Part shown: positions 26,023 through 35,064 of the stretch, one piece after another | How positions within the stretch are numbered: the first letter of the stretch is position 1 | Layout: each line of letters starts with the position of its first letter | Origin: Panacagrimonas sp965216845 | Lineage (GTDB): Bacteria; Pseudomonadota; Gammaproteobacteria; Nevskiales; Nevskiaceae | Reading direction: 5' to 3' | Assembly: GCA_965216845.1 (NCBI GenBank) | Contig: OZ244200.1 | Coordinates: 1 to 64,000, forward strand | DNA length: 64,000 nucleotides | Notes under the pieces: model-generated | Told to the model about the DNA's origin: nothing | Databases searched by the model: none | The model's input: only the letters and a program-made list of their open reading frames with translations | Translations under genes and position numbers: made by a program

Positions 26023-27483
26023 ATGATCGGGATCACTTCCTTTGGTGCCTACGTTCCCCGTGGGCGCCTCAACCGAGCGGTGGCCGCCAAGGCCAATGCC
26101 TGGGCCAATCCGGGCCTGATGGCGCAGGCGCGCGGCGAGCGCGCGATGGCGGGCTGGGACGAAGACAGTCTGACGATGGCGGTGGAAGCCGCGCGTCATG
26201 CGCTGGCGGGTCGCCAGGCCACGCTGGGTGCGGTCTACTTTGGCTCGACCACCCATCCGTTCAGCGATCGCCAGAACGCTGGCGTCGTGGCCGGCGCCCT
26301 GGACCTGCCCGAGGCCGTGGCCAGCGCCGACTTTGGCGGCTCGCTCAAGGCCGGCACCGCCGCCTTGCTCGCCGGTCTGGACCGCGTGGCCGCCGGACGC
26401 GATGGCGAAGTGCTCGCGGTGGCGGCGGAACACCGCCGCGCACGCGCCGGCAGCGTGCAGGAGCTGATGTACGGCGACGCTGCGGCGGCCTTCACGCTGG
26501 GTACCCACGAGGTCATCGCCGAGCACCTGGGCAGCCACAGCGTGTCGACCGACTTCGTCGATCACTACCGCGCCGCCGGCCAGCCCTTCGACTATCACTG
26601 GGAGGAGCGCTGGCTGCGCGACGAAGCCTTCCGGAAGTGGCTGCCCGAAGCCATCGGTGACGGGCTTTCCAGGATGGGTCTGGGGGCCGAAGCGGTCGAT
26701 CATTTCGTGCTGGCCGAACCGGCCCCCAAGCTGGCCGCCGGCGTTGCCAGACAACTGGGCATTGCCGATGCGGCCGTCGCCGACGGACTGCACGGCAGCG
26801 TCGGGCAGACCGGCGCTGCGCATGCCTCGTTGATGCTGGCGGCTGCCCTGGAGCATGCCAGCCCGGGGCAGACCCTGGTGGTGGTCGGTTTCGGCCAGGG
26901 CTGCGACGTGCTGGCCTTTCGTGTCACGCCGCAGATCACGCAGCTGGCGCCGCGCACTGCCGTGGCAGACGGCCTGGCCCGGCGTCGGGAAGAAAAGGAC
27001 TACGCCAAGTTCCAGGCATTCAACGACGTCGTGACCCTGGAAAAGGGGTTGCGCGCCGAAGCCAATCCACAGACCGCGCTGTCGGCCATGTATCGCAAGC
27101 GGCGCATGCTGCTGGGTCTGGTCGGCGGTCGCTGCCGCAAGTGCGGCACACCGCAGTTCCCCGCCGCCCTGCGCTGCGTGAACCCGAGCTGTCATCACGC
27201 CGAGGAAATGGACCCGCACCGTTTCGCCGACGAGCCGGCACGGATCAAGACCTGGTCGTGCGACTGGCTCACCTATACGCCCGAGCCGCCGGCGCACTAC
27301 GGCATGATCGAATTCGAATGCGGCGGCCGCTTCATGGCCGACATCACCGACTGGGACCTGGGACAGGTCAGCGTCGGTCAGCCGGTACGCATGGTATTCC
27401 GCGTACGGGGACGTGACGCACAGCGCGGCATGGTGCGCTATTTCTGGAAGGCCGCGCCGCTGGCGGGCACAGGAGAGCATTGA
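26023..27483 (+). CDS. HMG-CoA synthase/KASIII-like protein fused to a DUF35 Zn-ribbon/OB domain
   Basis: 486 residues. Residues 1-345 are a thiolase-superfamily fold of the HMG-CoA synthase/KASIII type. Residues 365-475 are a DUF35 domain with zinc ligands Cys371, Cys374, Cys385 and Cys390. At the place of the archaeal CKAGT active-site cysteine I read L108-KAGT, so the nucleophile is missing and classical condensation is unlikely. It may be an aldolase- or lyase-like enzyme, or a scaffold. It starts the long plus-strand array just after the best operator palindrome, and the next gene begins 1 nt after its stop. Confidence 0.8.
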   Translation: MIGITSFGAYVPRGRLNRAVAAKANAWANPGLMAQARGERAMAGWDEDSLTMAVEAARHALAGRQATLGAVYFGSTTHPFSDRQNAGVVAGALDLPEAVASADFGGSLKAGTAALLAGLDRVAAGRDGEVLAVAAEHRRARAGSVQELMYGDAAAAFTLGTHEVIAEHLGSHSVSTDFVDHYRAAGQPFDYHWEERWLRDEAFRKWLPEAIGDGLSRMGLGAEAVDHFVLAEPAPKLAAGVARQLGIADAAVADGLHGSVGQTGAAHASLMLAAALEHASPGQTLVVVGFGQGCDVLAFRVTPQITQLAPRTAVADGLARRREEKDYAKFQAFNDVVTLEKGLRAEANPQTALSAMYRKRRMLLGLVGGRCRKCGTPQFPAALRCVNPSCHHAEEMDPHRFADEPARIKTWSCDWLTYTPEPPAHYGMIEFECGGRFMADITDWDLGQVSVGQPVRMVFRVRGRDAQRGMVRYFWKAAPLAGTGEH

Positions 27484-27484
27484 G

Positions 27485-28690
27485 ATGAGCAGCGGAATTC
27501 GTGACAAGGTGGCCATTCTGGGCATGGGTTGCTCGCGTTTTGGCGAGCGCTGGGACATGGGCGCCGAAGAATTGATGGAAGAAGCCTTTTCCGAGGCCCT
27601 GACCGACGCCGGCATCGACGCGCCCCAGATCGGCGCGGCCTGGCTGGGTTCGTGCATGGACGAGGTCAACATCGGCAAATCGGCCACCCCGGCCTCGCTG
27701 GCGTTGCGGCTCGACAACATCCCGGTGACACGGGTCGAGAACTACTGCGCCACCGGGACCGAAGCCTTTCGTGGCGCGGTGTACGCGGTCGCCGCTGGCG
27801 CCTGCGACATCGCGCTGGCCATCGGCGTGGAGAAGCTCAAGGACACCGGCTACGGCGGTCTGCCGGGGCTGGAAATCGGCTCGCTGCCGCCGCTGTGGTG
27901 GCCCAACCTGTCGGCGCCGGGCGTCTTTGCGCAAGTGGCCAGCGCCTACATGGAGCGCTACAAGGTATCGCGCGACACCCTCAAGCGCGCGCTGGCTGAA
28001 ATCTCGGCCAAAAGCCACGTCAACGGCGCCAGGAATCCCAAGGCGCACCTGCGCAAGCCGGTGAGCTGCGATGCCATCATGGGCGCGCCCATGGTGGCCG
28101 AGCCGCTGGGCCTGTTCGACTGCTGCGGCGTCTCCGACGGTTCGGCCGCGGCCATCGTCACCACCCCCGAAATCGCCAAGTCGCTGGGCAAGCATCCCGA
28201 GCAGATGGTCACGGTCAAGGCGCTGCAGCTGGCGCTTTCCAATGGCGCCGAAGGCGGCTACAACGACTGGGACGGCTCCTACATTCTGACCACCCGCAAG
28301 GCCGCGCAACGTGCCTATGCCGAAGCCGGCATCAAGCAGCCGCGCCAGGAACTGTCGATGTTCGAGGTTCACGACTGCTTCTCGATCACCGAGCTGGTGA
28401 CGATGGAAGATCTGGGCCTGTCCGAGGACGGCGGCGCCGTCAAGGACGTGATGGATGGCTTCTACAACGCCGACGGCCAGATCCCCTGCCAGATCGATGG
28501 CGGCCTCAAGTGTTTCGGCCATCCCATCGGCGCCTCCGGCATCCGCATGGTCTACGAAATGTACCTGCAGCTGCTGGGCCGCGCGGGCGAGCGCCAGCTC
28601 AAGGATCCGCGCTACGGCCTGACCCACAACCTGGGCGGCTTCCCGCACCAGAATGTGGTCGGCATTTCCATCGTCGGTCGCTATCAGTAA
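27485..28690 (+). CDS. Thiolase family protein (SCP2-type), with catalytic Cys
   Basis: 401 residues from the ATG at 27,485, 1 nt after the preceding stop. It keeps thiolase chemistry: nucleophile Cys88 in VENYCATGTEA, EVHDCFS in the middle and GHPIGASG near 345 for the His. It would cleave a 3-oxoacyl-CoA with CoA. It is the only thiolase in the window with an intact nucleophile loop and so the likely terminal thiolase of the array's beta-oxidation. Its neighbours on both sides are thiolase-fold proteins without this Cys. Confidence 0.88.
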   Translation: MSSGIRDKVAILGMGCSRFGERWDMGAEELMEEAFSEALTDAGIDAPQIGAAWLGSCMDEVNIGKSATPASLALRLDNIPVTRVENYCATGTEAFRGAVYAVAAGACDIALAIGVEKLKDTGYGGLPGLEIGSLPPLWWPNLSAPGVFAQVASAYMERYKVSRDTLKRALAEISAKSHVNGARNPKAHLRKPVSCDAIMGAPMVAEPLGLFDCCGVSDGSAAAIVTTPEIAKSLGKHPEQMVTVKALQLALSNGAEGGYNDWDGSYILTTRKAAQRAYAEAGIKQPRQELSMFEVHDCFSITELVTMEDLGLSEDGGAVKDVMDGFYNADGQIPCQIDGGLKCFGHPIGASGIRMVYEMYLQLLGRAGERQLKDPRYGLTHNLGGFPHQNVVGISIVGRYQ

Positions 28691-28720
28691 CTTTTTCAAG
28701 TTCCACCAGGAGCCCTGCGC

Positions 28721-29899
28721 ATGAATCCCCTCGCGGCCATCGTCGCCGTGTCCGAGATGAAACCCGGACGCTACCCGCATTACAACGGCATGGAGATGTA
28801 CCGGCAGGTCATCGCCCAATTCCTGCGCGAATGGCCGCAATTGCGACCCTCGGACATCGGCGGCCTGCTGTCGGCGCCGGCCGGCATGGCCTCGGCCGAC
28901 GGCACCGACGTGTTCGCGCACGAAAAGATCGCCGAAGAACTGGGCATCGAGCCGAGCTTCAGCGAAACCATCAATGCCGGCGGCGGCACCTACGCGCTGA
29001 TGCTGATCCGCGCGGCCCTGGCCATCGAGCGCGGGCTGTGCGATTCGGTGCTCTGCCTGGGCGCGGGCCGCTTTCCCAATGTGGGCAGCGGCATGGCCGA
29101 GATGATGAGCAAGCTCATCAGCCATCCCGAATTCGAATACCCCTACGGCACCTACATCCCACCCATCTTCGCGCTCAACGCCACCCGCCACATGCACGAA
29201 TTCGGCACCACCCGCGAGCAGCTGGCGCAGGTGGCGGTGTCGCAGCGTCAGTGGTCGCTGCTGCACCCGGACGCGCTGATGGCCCCGCAGGGGGCGCTGA
29301 CCATCGACCAGGTGCTGTCCTCGCGCCCCATCGCCTACCCGTTCAATCTGCTGGATTGCTCGGTGCCCAGCGAAGGCGGCTCGGCGGTATTGGTGGTGTC
29401 TCCAGGCATCGCCAGGCGTTATGCCGACAAACCCTGCTTCCTGTACGGCTACGGCGAAAAACACACCCATTCCAGCATCAGCCAGGCGCATGACCTGACC
29501 ACGCTGGGCTCCAAGGAGACCTCGGCCCAGGCCTACCGCATGGCGGGCGTCGGCCCCGAGGACATGGACTTCGCCCAGCTCTACGACTCTTTCAGCATCA
29601 ATCCCATCATCTACGCCGAAGACCTCGGCCTGTGCCCCAAGGGTCAGGGCGGGGCGTTCTTCGCCGATGGCCGCACCGCCCCCGGCGGCGAGTTCCCGGT
29701 CAATACCTACGGCGGGCTGATGTCCTTCGGCCATGTCGGCGACGCCTCCGGCCAGACCATGATCGTGGAAGCCGCACGCCAGGTCATGGGCATCGCCGGC
29801 GGCGAACGTCAATTGAAGAAAGCCGGCCTGGGCGTCGTCCACTGCTACGGCGGCATGATGTCCGAGCACGCCACCCTCGTCCTGGGGAGCCCGTCATGA
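28721..29899 (+). CDS. Thiolase-like protein lacking the nucleophilic Cys (aldolase-like)
   Basis: 392 residues, thiolase fold. The loop that should read xxYCATGT reads INAGGGT, putting Ala86 where the Cys belongs, and GHVGDASG replaces GHPxGASG. It overlaps by 4 nt a DUF35 gene. That pairing and the missing Cys match steroid side-chain aldolases (Ltp2 with the DUF35 part of ChsH2; Sal1/Sal2), which do retro-aldol cleavage with Tyr residues. The assignment is inference from architecture. A non-catalytic thiolase subunit is the alternative. Confidence 0.8.
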   Translation: MNPLAAIVAVSEMKPGRYPHYNGMEMYRQVIAQFLREWPQLRPSDIGGLLSAPAGMASADGTDVFAHEKIAEELGIEPSFSETINAGGGTYALMLIRAALAIERGLCDSVLCLGAGRFPNVGSGMAEMMSKLISHPEFEYPYGTYIPPIFALNATRHMHEFGTTREQLAQVAVSQRQWSLLHPDALMAPQGALTIDQVLSSRPIAYPFNLLDCSVPSEGGSAVLVVSPGIARRYADKPCFLYGYGEKHTHSSISQAHDLTTLGSKETSAQAYRMAGVGPEDMDFAQLYDSFSINPIIYAEDLGLCPKGQGGAFFADGRTAPGGEFPVNTYGGLMSFGHVGDASGQTMIVEAARQVMGIAGGERQLKKAGLGVVHCYGGMMSEHATLVLGSPS

Positions 29900-30312
29900 G
29901 CCAGACCACCGTCAATCCCAAGCCGGTTCCGGAGATCAACGCGCACAGCAAGCCCTACTGGGACGGCGCGCAGCGCGGCGAGCTGATGATCCAGCGTTGC
30001 CGCGGCACCGGCAAGCCGTTCATGTACGCGCGCTGCTGGAGCCCGTTCGACTTCTCACCCGACCCGACCTGGGAAAAGGCCAGCGGGCTGGGCACGGTGT
30101 TCAGCTACACCATCGTGTATCAGCCGCCCTACCCGGCCTTCAAGGCCGACTGCCCCTTCGTGATGGCCATCATCGAGCTCGACGAAGGCCCGCAGATGAT
30201 GAGCAACATCCTCAACTGCGACCCCGAATCCGTGCGCATCGGCATGAAGGTCAAGCTGTGCTTCGAAACCCGCGGCGACGGCTTCCAGATTCCGCAGTTC
30301 GAACCCGCCTGA
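29896..30312 (+). CDS. DUF35 OB-fold protein, partner of thiolase-like protein
   Basis: 138 residues from an ATG that overlaps the upstream stop (ATGA). The N-terminal helix SKPYWDG and the OB-fold segments VFSYTIVYQP and VMAIIELDEGPQMMSN are typical of DUF35. The zinc ribbon is eroded: in place of CxxC-n-CxxC I see only RCRGTG and RCWSPF, two lone cysteines (35 and 48). DUF35 proteins bind and stabilise thiolase-fold partners. Translational coupling makes the preceding protein its partner. Confidence 0.85.
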   Translation: MSQTTVNPKPVPEINAHSKPYWDGAQRGELMIQRCRGTGKPFMYARCWSPFDFSPDPTWEKASGLGTVFSYTIVYQPPYPAFKADCPFVMAIIELDEGPQMMSNILNCDPESVRIGMKVKLCFETRGDGFQIPQFEPA

Positions 30313-30370
30313 GCCTTTTTGGGCGGCACAAGCCGTTTTTCCGAACAAACCCGACAAGCAGGAGCCTGCC

Positions 30371-31513
30371 ATGAGCGAAGAATCCATTGCCGCCGTCCGT
30401 GAAGCTGCGGAAGGCCTGACCCGCGGCATCTCGCGCGATTACTGGTTGCAATGCGCCAGGGAAAAGAAATTCCCGCAGAAACTCTGGGATGCGATGGCCG
30501 AAACCGGGCTGCTGGGGCTGACCGTCCCCGAGGAACACGGCGGCAGCGGTGGTGGCCTGTCCGAGCTGATGGTGCTCAACGAGATCACCGGCCGCGCCGG
30601 CATCATCTCCTTGTTCTTCGTGCTCGGCAGCTTCGCGCGCATGCCGATCATCAAGCACGGCACCCCCGAACAGATCGCAAAATTCGTCACGCCCACCGCC
30701 ACCGGCGAGGGCAAGATGTGTTTCGGCGTCACCGAACCCAATGCCGGCACCAACACCTTCCGCCTGCAGACCACCGCCGCCAGGAATGACAGCGGCTGGC
30801 TGGTCAATGGCTCCAAGGTGTTCATCACCGGCGCCAAGGACTCGACCTCGATGCTGCTGATCGCGCGCACCTCGGCGTTCGACCCCGATCGCCCGCGCGG
30901 TGGGCTGTCGCTGTTCGTGCTGGACTCGCACACCCCGGGCATCGAGTTCCAGCGGCTGAATATCGACGTGCTGGGCGAAAGCCAGTATCTGGTGTTCTTC
31001 AAGGATGCGCAGCTGCCGCCGGATGCGCTGATCGGCGAAGAAGGCAAAGGCATGAAATACCTGTTCGACGGCCTCAACACCGAGCGCCTGGTGCTGGCCT
31101 CGATGGCCGTGGGCCTGGGCAACCGCGCACTGGACAAGGCGGTGGAGTACGCAAAGGAACGCGCGCCCTTCGGCACGCCCGTCGGCAGCTACCAGGGCCT
31201 GCAACATCCCATGGCGCGCGCCAAGGCGCACCTGGAAGCCTCGCGCCTGGTCATGCAGGAAGCCGCCCGCACCTTCGACCGCGGCGAGGACGCCGGCCCG
31301 CTGTCAAACATGGCCAAGCTGCTCACCTCCGAAGCCTGCGAGGCGGCGGTGGACATCGCCCTGCAAGCCCACGGCGGCTATGGTTTCGATCAGGACTACG
31401 ACGTGATCACACTGTGGCCCTTCGCCCGCCTGATGCGCGTGGCGCCGGTCAACAACGAGATGATCCTCAATTACATCGGCGAGCACGTGCTCGGCCTGCC
31501 ACGCTCTTACTGA
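30371..31513 (+). CDS. Acyl-CoA dehydrogenase
   Basis: 380 residues. Signature blocks are PEEHGGSGGG, the FAD-contacting FGVTEPNAGTN, APFGTPVGSYQGLQHPMA, and GGYGFDQDYD in the C-terminal helical domain. It ends APVNNEMILNYIGEHVLGLPRSY, the same unusual tail as the dehydrogenases at 5,561 and 37,210, so these are paralogues. It oxidises an acyl-CoA to enoyl-CoA. It sits 58 nt after the DUF35 gene and 28 nt before a hotdog thioesterase on the same strand. Confidence 0.9.
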   Translation: MSEESIAAVREAAEGLTRGISRDYWLQCAREKKFPQKLWDAMAETGLLGLTVPEEHGGSGGGLSELMVLNEITGRAGIISLFFVLGSFARMPIIKHGTPEQIAKFVTPTATGEGKMCFGVTEPNAGTNTFRLQTTAARNDSGWLVNGSKVFITGAKDSTSMLLIARTSAFDPDRPRGGLSLFVLDSHTPGIEFQRLNIDVLGESQYLVFFKDAQLPPDALIGEEGKGMKYLFDGLNTERLVLASMAVGLGNRALDKAVEYAKERAPFGTPVGSYQGLQHPMARAKAHLEASRLVMQEAARTFDRGEDAGPLSNMAKLLTSEACEAAVDIALQAHGGYGFDQDYDVITLWPFARLMRVAPVNNEMILNYIGEHVLGLPRSY

Positions 31514-31541
31514 CGCTGCGCCCGCACCACGACCCTGACCC

Positions 31542-32015
31542 ATGGCCAACGATCTGTCCGTCACCACAGCGCCCTACTTGTTCAAGCAACGCTGGAACGA
31601 AAGTCCGTTCATGCAAGCCCAGGGCCTGACCGCCGAGGAAATCACGCCCGGCGAAGTCGCGCTGCACCTGGCGGCGCCGACCCCCGCCCAGCGCGGCGCG
31701 GGCGGGCCGCCCGACGCCATCAACGGCGGGGTGATTTCGTACATGTTCGACGGCGCGCTGGGCTACGCCATCGTCTCGGCACAACTGCCGGCCCTCGAAG
31801 CCGCCGGATTGTCGCTGGCCAGCTATTCGCAGGTGACGATGAATCTCGACATCACCTACCTGGCGGCCGCCCAGGGCGAGCGCTTCAAGGCCATCGGCCG
31901 CGTGCTGCGCGCCGGCCGTGGCACGGCCTTCGCCGAAGGCGAGCTGCTCAACGAGCGCGGTGAAGTCTGCGCCAGCGCCAAGGGCATCTGGCGCGTGTTC
32001 TGGCCACGGCAGTAA
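31542..32015 (+). CDS. PaaI-type hotdog thioesterase
   Basis: 157 residues, single hotdog domain. The active-site region PPDAINGGVISYMFDGALGYA corresponds to the HGG-xxx-D motif of PaaI-like thioesterases, with Asn-Gly-Gly in place of His-Gly-Gly and a following Asp. The strand TMNLDITYLAA supports the fold. It would hydrolyse an acyl-CoA in the cytoplasm, perhaps to free CoA from dead-end intermediates. It lies within the array, 28 nt after an acyl-CoA dehydrogenase. Confidence 0.82.
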   Translation: MANDLSVTTAPYLFKQRWNESPFMQAQGLTAEEITPGEVALHLAAPTPAQRGAGGPPDAINGGVISYMFDGALGYAIVSAQLPALEAAGLSLASYSQVTMNLDITYLAAAQGERFKAIGRVLRAGRGTAFAEGELLNERGEVCASAKGIWRVFWPRQ

Positions 32016-32042
32016 TTCCCCCACCTTCGATCGGGTTCGAGC

Positions 32043-33812
32043 ATGAAACAGACTTCCCTGCGTATCGGCTGCGCCTCCGGCTTCTGGGGTGACACCGAGA
32101 ACGCCGCCGCCCAGTTGGTCCATGGCGGCAACATCGACGTGCTGGTCTTCGACTATCTGGCCGAGATCACCATGTCGCTGCTGACACGGGTCAAGGCCAG
32201 GAACCCCGACGCCGGCTTTGCGCCCGACTTTGTCAGCACCCTGCGACCGCTGCTGCGCGAAATCAAGGCGCGCGGCATCCGCGTGGTCAGCAATGCCGGC
32301 GGCGTCAATCCAGGCGCCTGTCGTCAGGCGCTGGCCAGCGCCGCCGAAGCCGAAGGCCTGAGCCTGAAAATCGCTGCGGTCAGCGGCGACGACCTGCTGC
32401 CGCAGGTCGAGGCGATGCGCCAGGCCGAGGTCCGCGAAATGTTCAGCGGTGCGCCGCTACCCGCCAGGCTGGCCAGCGCCAATGCCTATCTGGGTGCCTT
32501 TCCGATCGCCGCTGCGCTCGACGCCGGCGCCGACATCGTCGTCACCGGTCGCTGTGTGGACAGCGCCGTCGTACTCGGCCCCCTGATTCACGCCTTCGGC
32601 TGGAAACCCGACGATTACGACCAGCTCGCCCAGGGCAGCCTGGCCGGCCACGTCATCGAATGTGGCACCCAGTGCACCGGCGGCAACTACACCGACTGGC
32701 ATCGCGTCCAGGGCTGGGAGAACATGGGCTTTCCCATCGCCGACTGCGCGCCCGACGGCAGCTTCGTCGTCGAAAAACCCGAGGGCACCGGCGGCCTGAT
32801 CGACCCTTCAACGGTCGGCGAGCAGGTGGTCTACGAGATCGGCGATCCGCGCAACTATCTGCTGCCGGACGTCGCCTGCGACTTCAGCCGCATCCAGTTG
32901 GAGACGGTCGGCGACCACCGCGTGCGCGTCAGCGGTGCGCGCGGTCGCCCGCCCAGCGACCAGTGCAAGGTCAGCGCCACCTATGCCGACGGCTTTCGCG
33001 CCACCGCGCAATTCATGATCGGCGGCATCGACGCCGCAGCCAAGGCCCAGCGCACCGGCGAGGCGCTGCTGGCACGCTGTCGGCGCCTGTTCGCCGAACG
33101 CGGACTGGGCGACTTCACCGAAACCAGCATCGAGGCCCTGGGCAGCGAAGCCACCTACGGCCCGCATGCGCGCGCCCACACCCGCGAAGTCATCGTCAAG
33201 GTCGCCGCCCGCCACCCGGACAAGAACGCGCTGGAGATCTTCTCGCGCGAAATGGCGCCGATGGCGCTGGCCAGCGCACCGGCCATCACCGGCTTCTCCG
33301 GTGGTCGGCCCAAGGTCACGCCGGTGATCCGCCTGTTCTCGCTGCTCTGGCCAAAGACCAACATCCGGGTCAACGTCGAGCTCGACGGCAAACCCATCGC
33401 CTGCCCGCAGCTGAGCGGCACCGCGCCGCAACCGCTGCCGCCGGAACAAATCCCCGCGCCACCGACCGCCGCAAGCACGCACAGCGTCCCGCTGCTGCGT
33501 CTGGCCTGGGGCCGCAGCGGTGACAAGGGCGACAGCGCCAACATCGGCATCCTGGCGCGGCAGCCCGAATACCTGCCGTGGATTCGGGCGGCGCTGACCG
33601 AACAGGCCGTCGCCCAGTGGTTCGCCCACCTCACCCAGGGGCCGGTGCACCGCTACGAATGGCCAGGGCTGAACGGCCTCAACTTCCTGCTGGAGCGCGC
33701 ACTCGGCGGCGGCGGCATCGCCTCGTTGCGCATCGACCCGCAGGGCAAGGCCTACGCCCAGATGCTGCTCGACTTCCCCATTCCCGTTCCCGCCGGCCTG
33801 ATCACCGAATGA
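32043..33812 (+). CDS. AtuA-family protein (acyclic terpene utilisation-like)
   Basis: 589 residues. The large N-terminal part (about 1-450) is the AtuA/DUF1446 fold, with LRIGCASGFWGD at the start, GGVNPGAC, and DIVVTGRCVDSA. The C-terminal 100 residues (WGRSGDKGDSANIGILAR onward) are the small AtuA-associated domain, here fused. AtuA is required for citronellol and geraniol degradation in Pseudomonas, but its reaction is unsettled. Its presence with dehydrogenases and CoA-transferases points to branched or isoprenoid acids. The name is by family resemblance only. Confidence 0.85.
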   Translation: MKQTSLRIGCASGFWGDTENAAAQLVHGGNIDVLVFDYLAEITMSLLTRVKARNPDAGFAPDFVSTLRPLLREIKARGIRVVSNAGGVNPGACRQALASAAEAEGLSLKIAAVSGDDLLPQVEAMRQAEVREMFSGAPLPARLASANAYLGAFPIAAALDAGADIVVTGRCVDSAVVLGPLIHAFGWKPDDYDQLAQGSLAGHVIECGTQCTGGNYTDWHRVQGWENMGFPIADCAPDGSFVVEKPEGTGGLIDPSTVGEQVVYEIGDPRNYLLPDVACDFSRIQLETVGDHRVRVSGARGRPPSDQCKVSATYADGFRATAQFMIGGIDAAAKAQRTGEALLARCRRLFAERGLGDFTETSIEALGSEATYGPHARAHTREVIVKVAARHPDKNALEIFSREMAPMALASAPAITGFSGGRPKVTPVIRLFSLLWPKTNIRVNVELDGKPIACPQLSGTAPQPLPPEQIPAPPTAASTHSVPLLRLAWGRSGDKGDSANIGILARQPEYLPWIRAALTEQAVAQWFAHLTQGPVHRYEWPGLNGLNFLLERALGGGGIASLRIDPQGKAYAQMLLDFPIPVPAGLITE

Positions 33813-33909
33813 CCCCACAACCGATACGGCGACTGCTGGTCGCCGACGCCATCCTGACCGCGGCACCGACCTGCCGCACGCGACCTGACCCTATCCCCAC
33901 CACCGCACC

Positions 33910-35064
33910 ATGACCGCCACCTGCGCACCTCATCCCTTCCTGAGCGAAGAGCACGAAATCTACCGCAGCCAGCTGAAGCGCTTCGTGCAGAAAGAATGCG
34001 ATCCCCATATCGAAGACTGGGAGCAGGCTGGCGAACTGCCGCGCGGCCTGCAACGCAAGGCGGCCGAAGCCGGGGTGCTCGGCATCGGCTTTCCGGAGGA
34101 ATACGGCGGCACCGGCGATGATGATCCCTTCTACCAGACCATCATGGCCGAGGAACTGGCGCGTTCGGGTTCCGGGGGGCTGATCGCCAGCCTGGTCAGC
34201 CATCGCATCGGCAGTCCGCCGATCGCCGTCCACGGCACGGCGGAACAGAAGGAACGCTTTCTGCGCCCGGTGATGGAGGGCACCAAGATCGCGGCGCTCG
34301 CCATCACCGAACCCGGCGGCGGTTCCGACGTCGCCAGCCTGCGCACCAACGCGCGGCGCGACGGCGATCACTACATCGTCAACGGCTCCAAGACCTTCAT
34401 CACCTCTGGCATGCGCGCCGATTTCATCACCGTTGCCGTGCGCACCGGTGGCAGCGGAATGGGCGGCGTCTCGCTGCTGGTGGTCGAAGCCGGCACGCCC
34501 GGCTTCACGCGCAGCCCGCTGCAGAAAATGGGCTGGTGGTGCTCGGATACCGCCACGCTGTATTTTGAGGACTGCCGCGTGCCGGTCGCCAATCGCATCG
34601 GTGAGGAGGATCGCGGCTTCAAGGCGATCATGGAGAACTTCAACAATGAGCGCCTGATGCTCTGCGCACAAGCCTGGGCCTTTGGCCAGGTCTGCTACGA
34701 AGAGGCATTGGCCTACGCCCGCGAGCGGCAGACCTTTGGCCAACCGCTGATTGCACGGCAGGCCATCCGCCACAAGCTCGCCGACATGAAGATGAAGCTG
34801 GATGCAATCAAGGCCCAGCTTGACTTGCTGTGTTGGCAGATCCGCCAGGGACACATGCCGGTCGCGGAAATCTGCCTGCTGAAAAACCTTTCCACAGGCG
34901 CGCTGGAATGGATTGCCGGTGAGTCGGTACAGATTTTTGGCGGCGCCGGTTATCTTCGCGGCGCCAAGGTCGAGCGCATCTTCCGCGAAACCAAGGTGCT
35001 GTCCATCGGCGGCGGTGCGACCGAGATCATGAAGGACCTGGCCTCGCGCCAGCTCGGATACTGA
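33910..35064 (+). CDS. Acyl-CoA dehydrogenase
   Basis: 384 residues. It has PEEYGGTGDDD, ALAITEPGGGSDVASLRTNA, QTFGQPLIARQAIRHKLADM and GGAGYLRGAKVERIFRE. It ends IGGGATEIMKDLASRQLGY, with Gly at the Glu of the short-chain EGT motif, as in family members whose base is elsewhere. This makes it a different subfamily from the three paralogues ending in LNYIGE. Close relatives in actinobacteria and proteobacteria act on long-chain or terpenoid acyl-CoAs (family knowledge; the substrate here is unknown). The 97-nt gap after the AtuA gene holds nothing recognisable. Confidence 0.9.
   Translation: MTATCAPHPFLSEEHEIYRSQLKRFVQKECDPHIEDWEQAGELPRGLQRKAAEAGVLGIGFPEEYGGTGDDDPFYQTIMAEELARSGSGGLIASLVSHRIGSPPIAVHGTAEQKERFLRPVMEGTKIAALAITEPGGGSDVASLRTNARRDGDHYIVNGSKTFITSGMRADFITVAVRTGGSGMGGVSLLVVEAGTPGFTRSPLQKMGWWCSDTATLYFEDCRVPVANRIGEEDRGFKAIMENFNNERLMLCAQAWAFGQVCYEEALAYARERQTFGQPLIARQAIRHKLADMKMKLDAIKAQLDLLCWQIRQGHMPVAEICLLKNLSTGALEWIAGESVQIFGGAGYLRGAKVERIFRETKVLSIGGGATEIMKDLASRQLGY

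Noticed and set aside
27368..29869. Long minus-strand open frame (over 800 codons) opposite the thiolase genes
   Set aside because: It lies antisense to well-conserved thiolase and KASIII-like genes. Its composition (His, Gly, Arg and Gln-rich) is that of a GC-rich mirror frame and no domain is visible.
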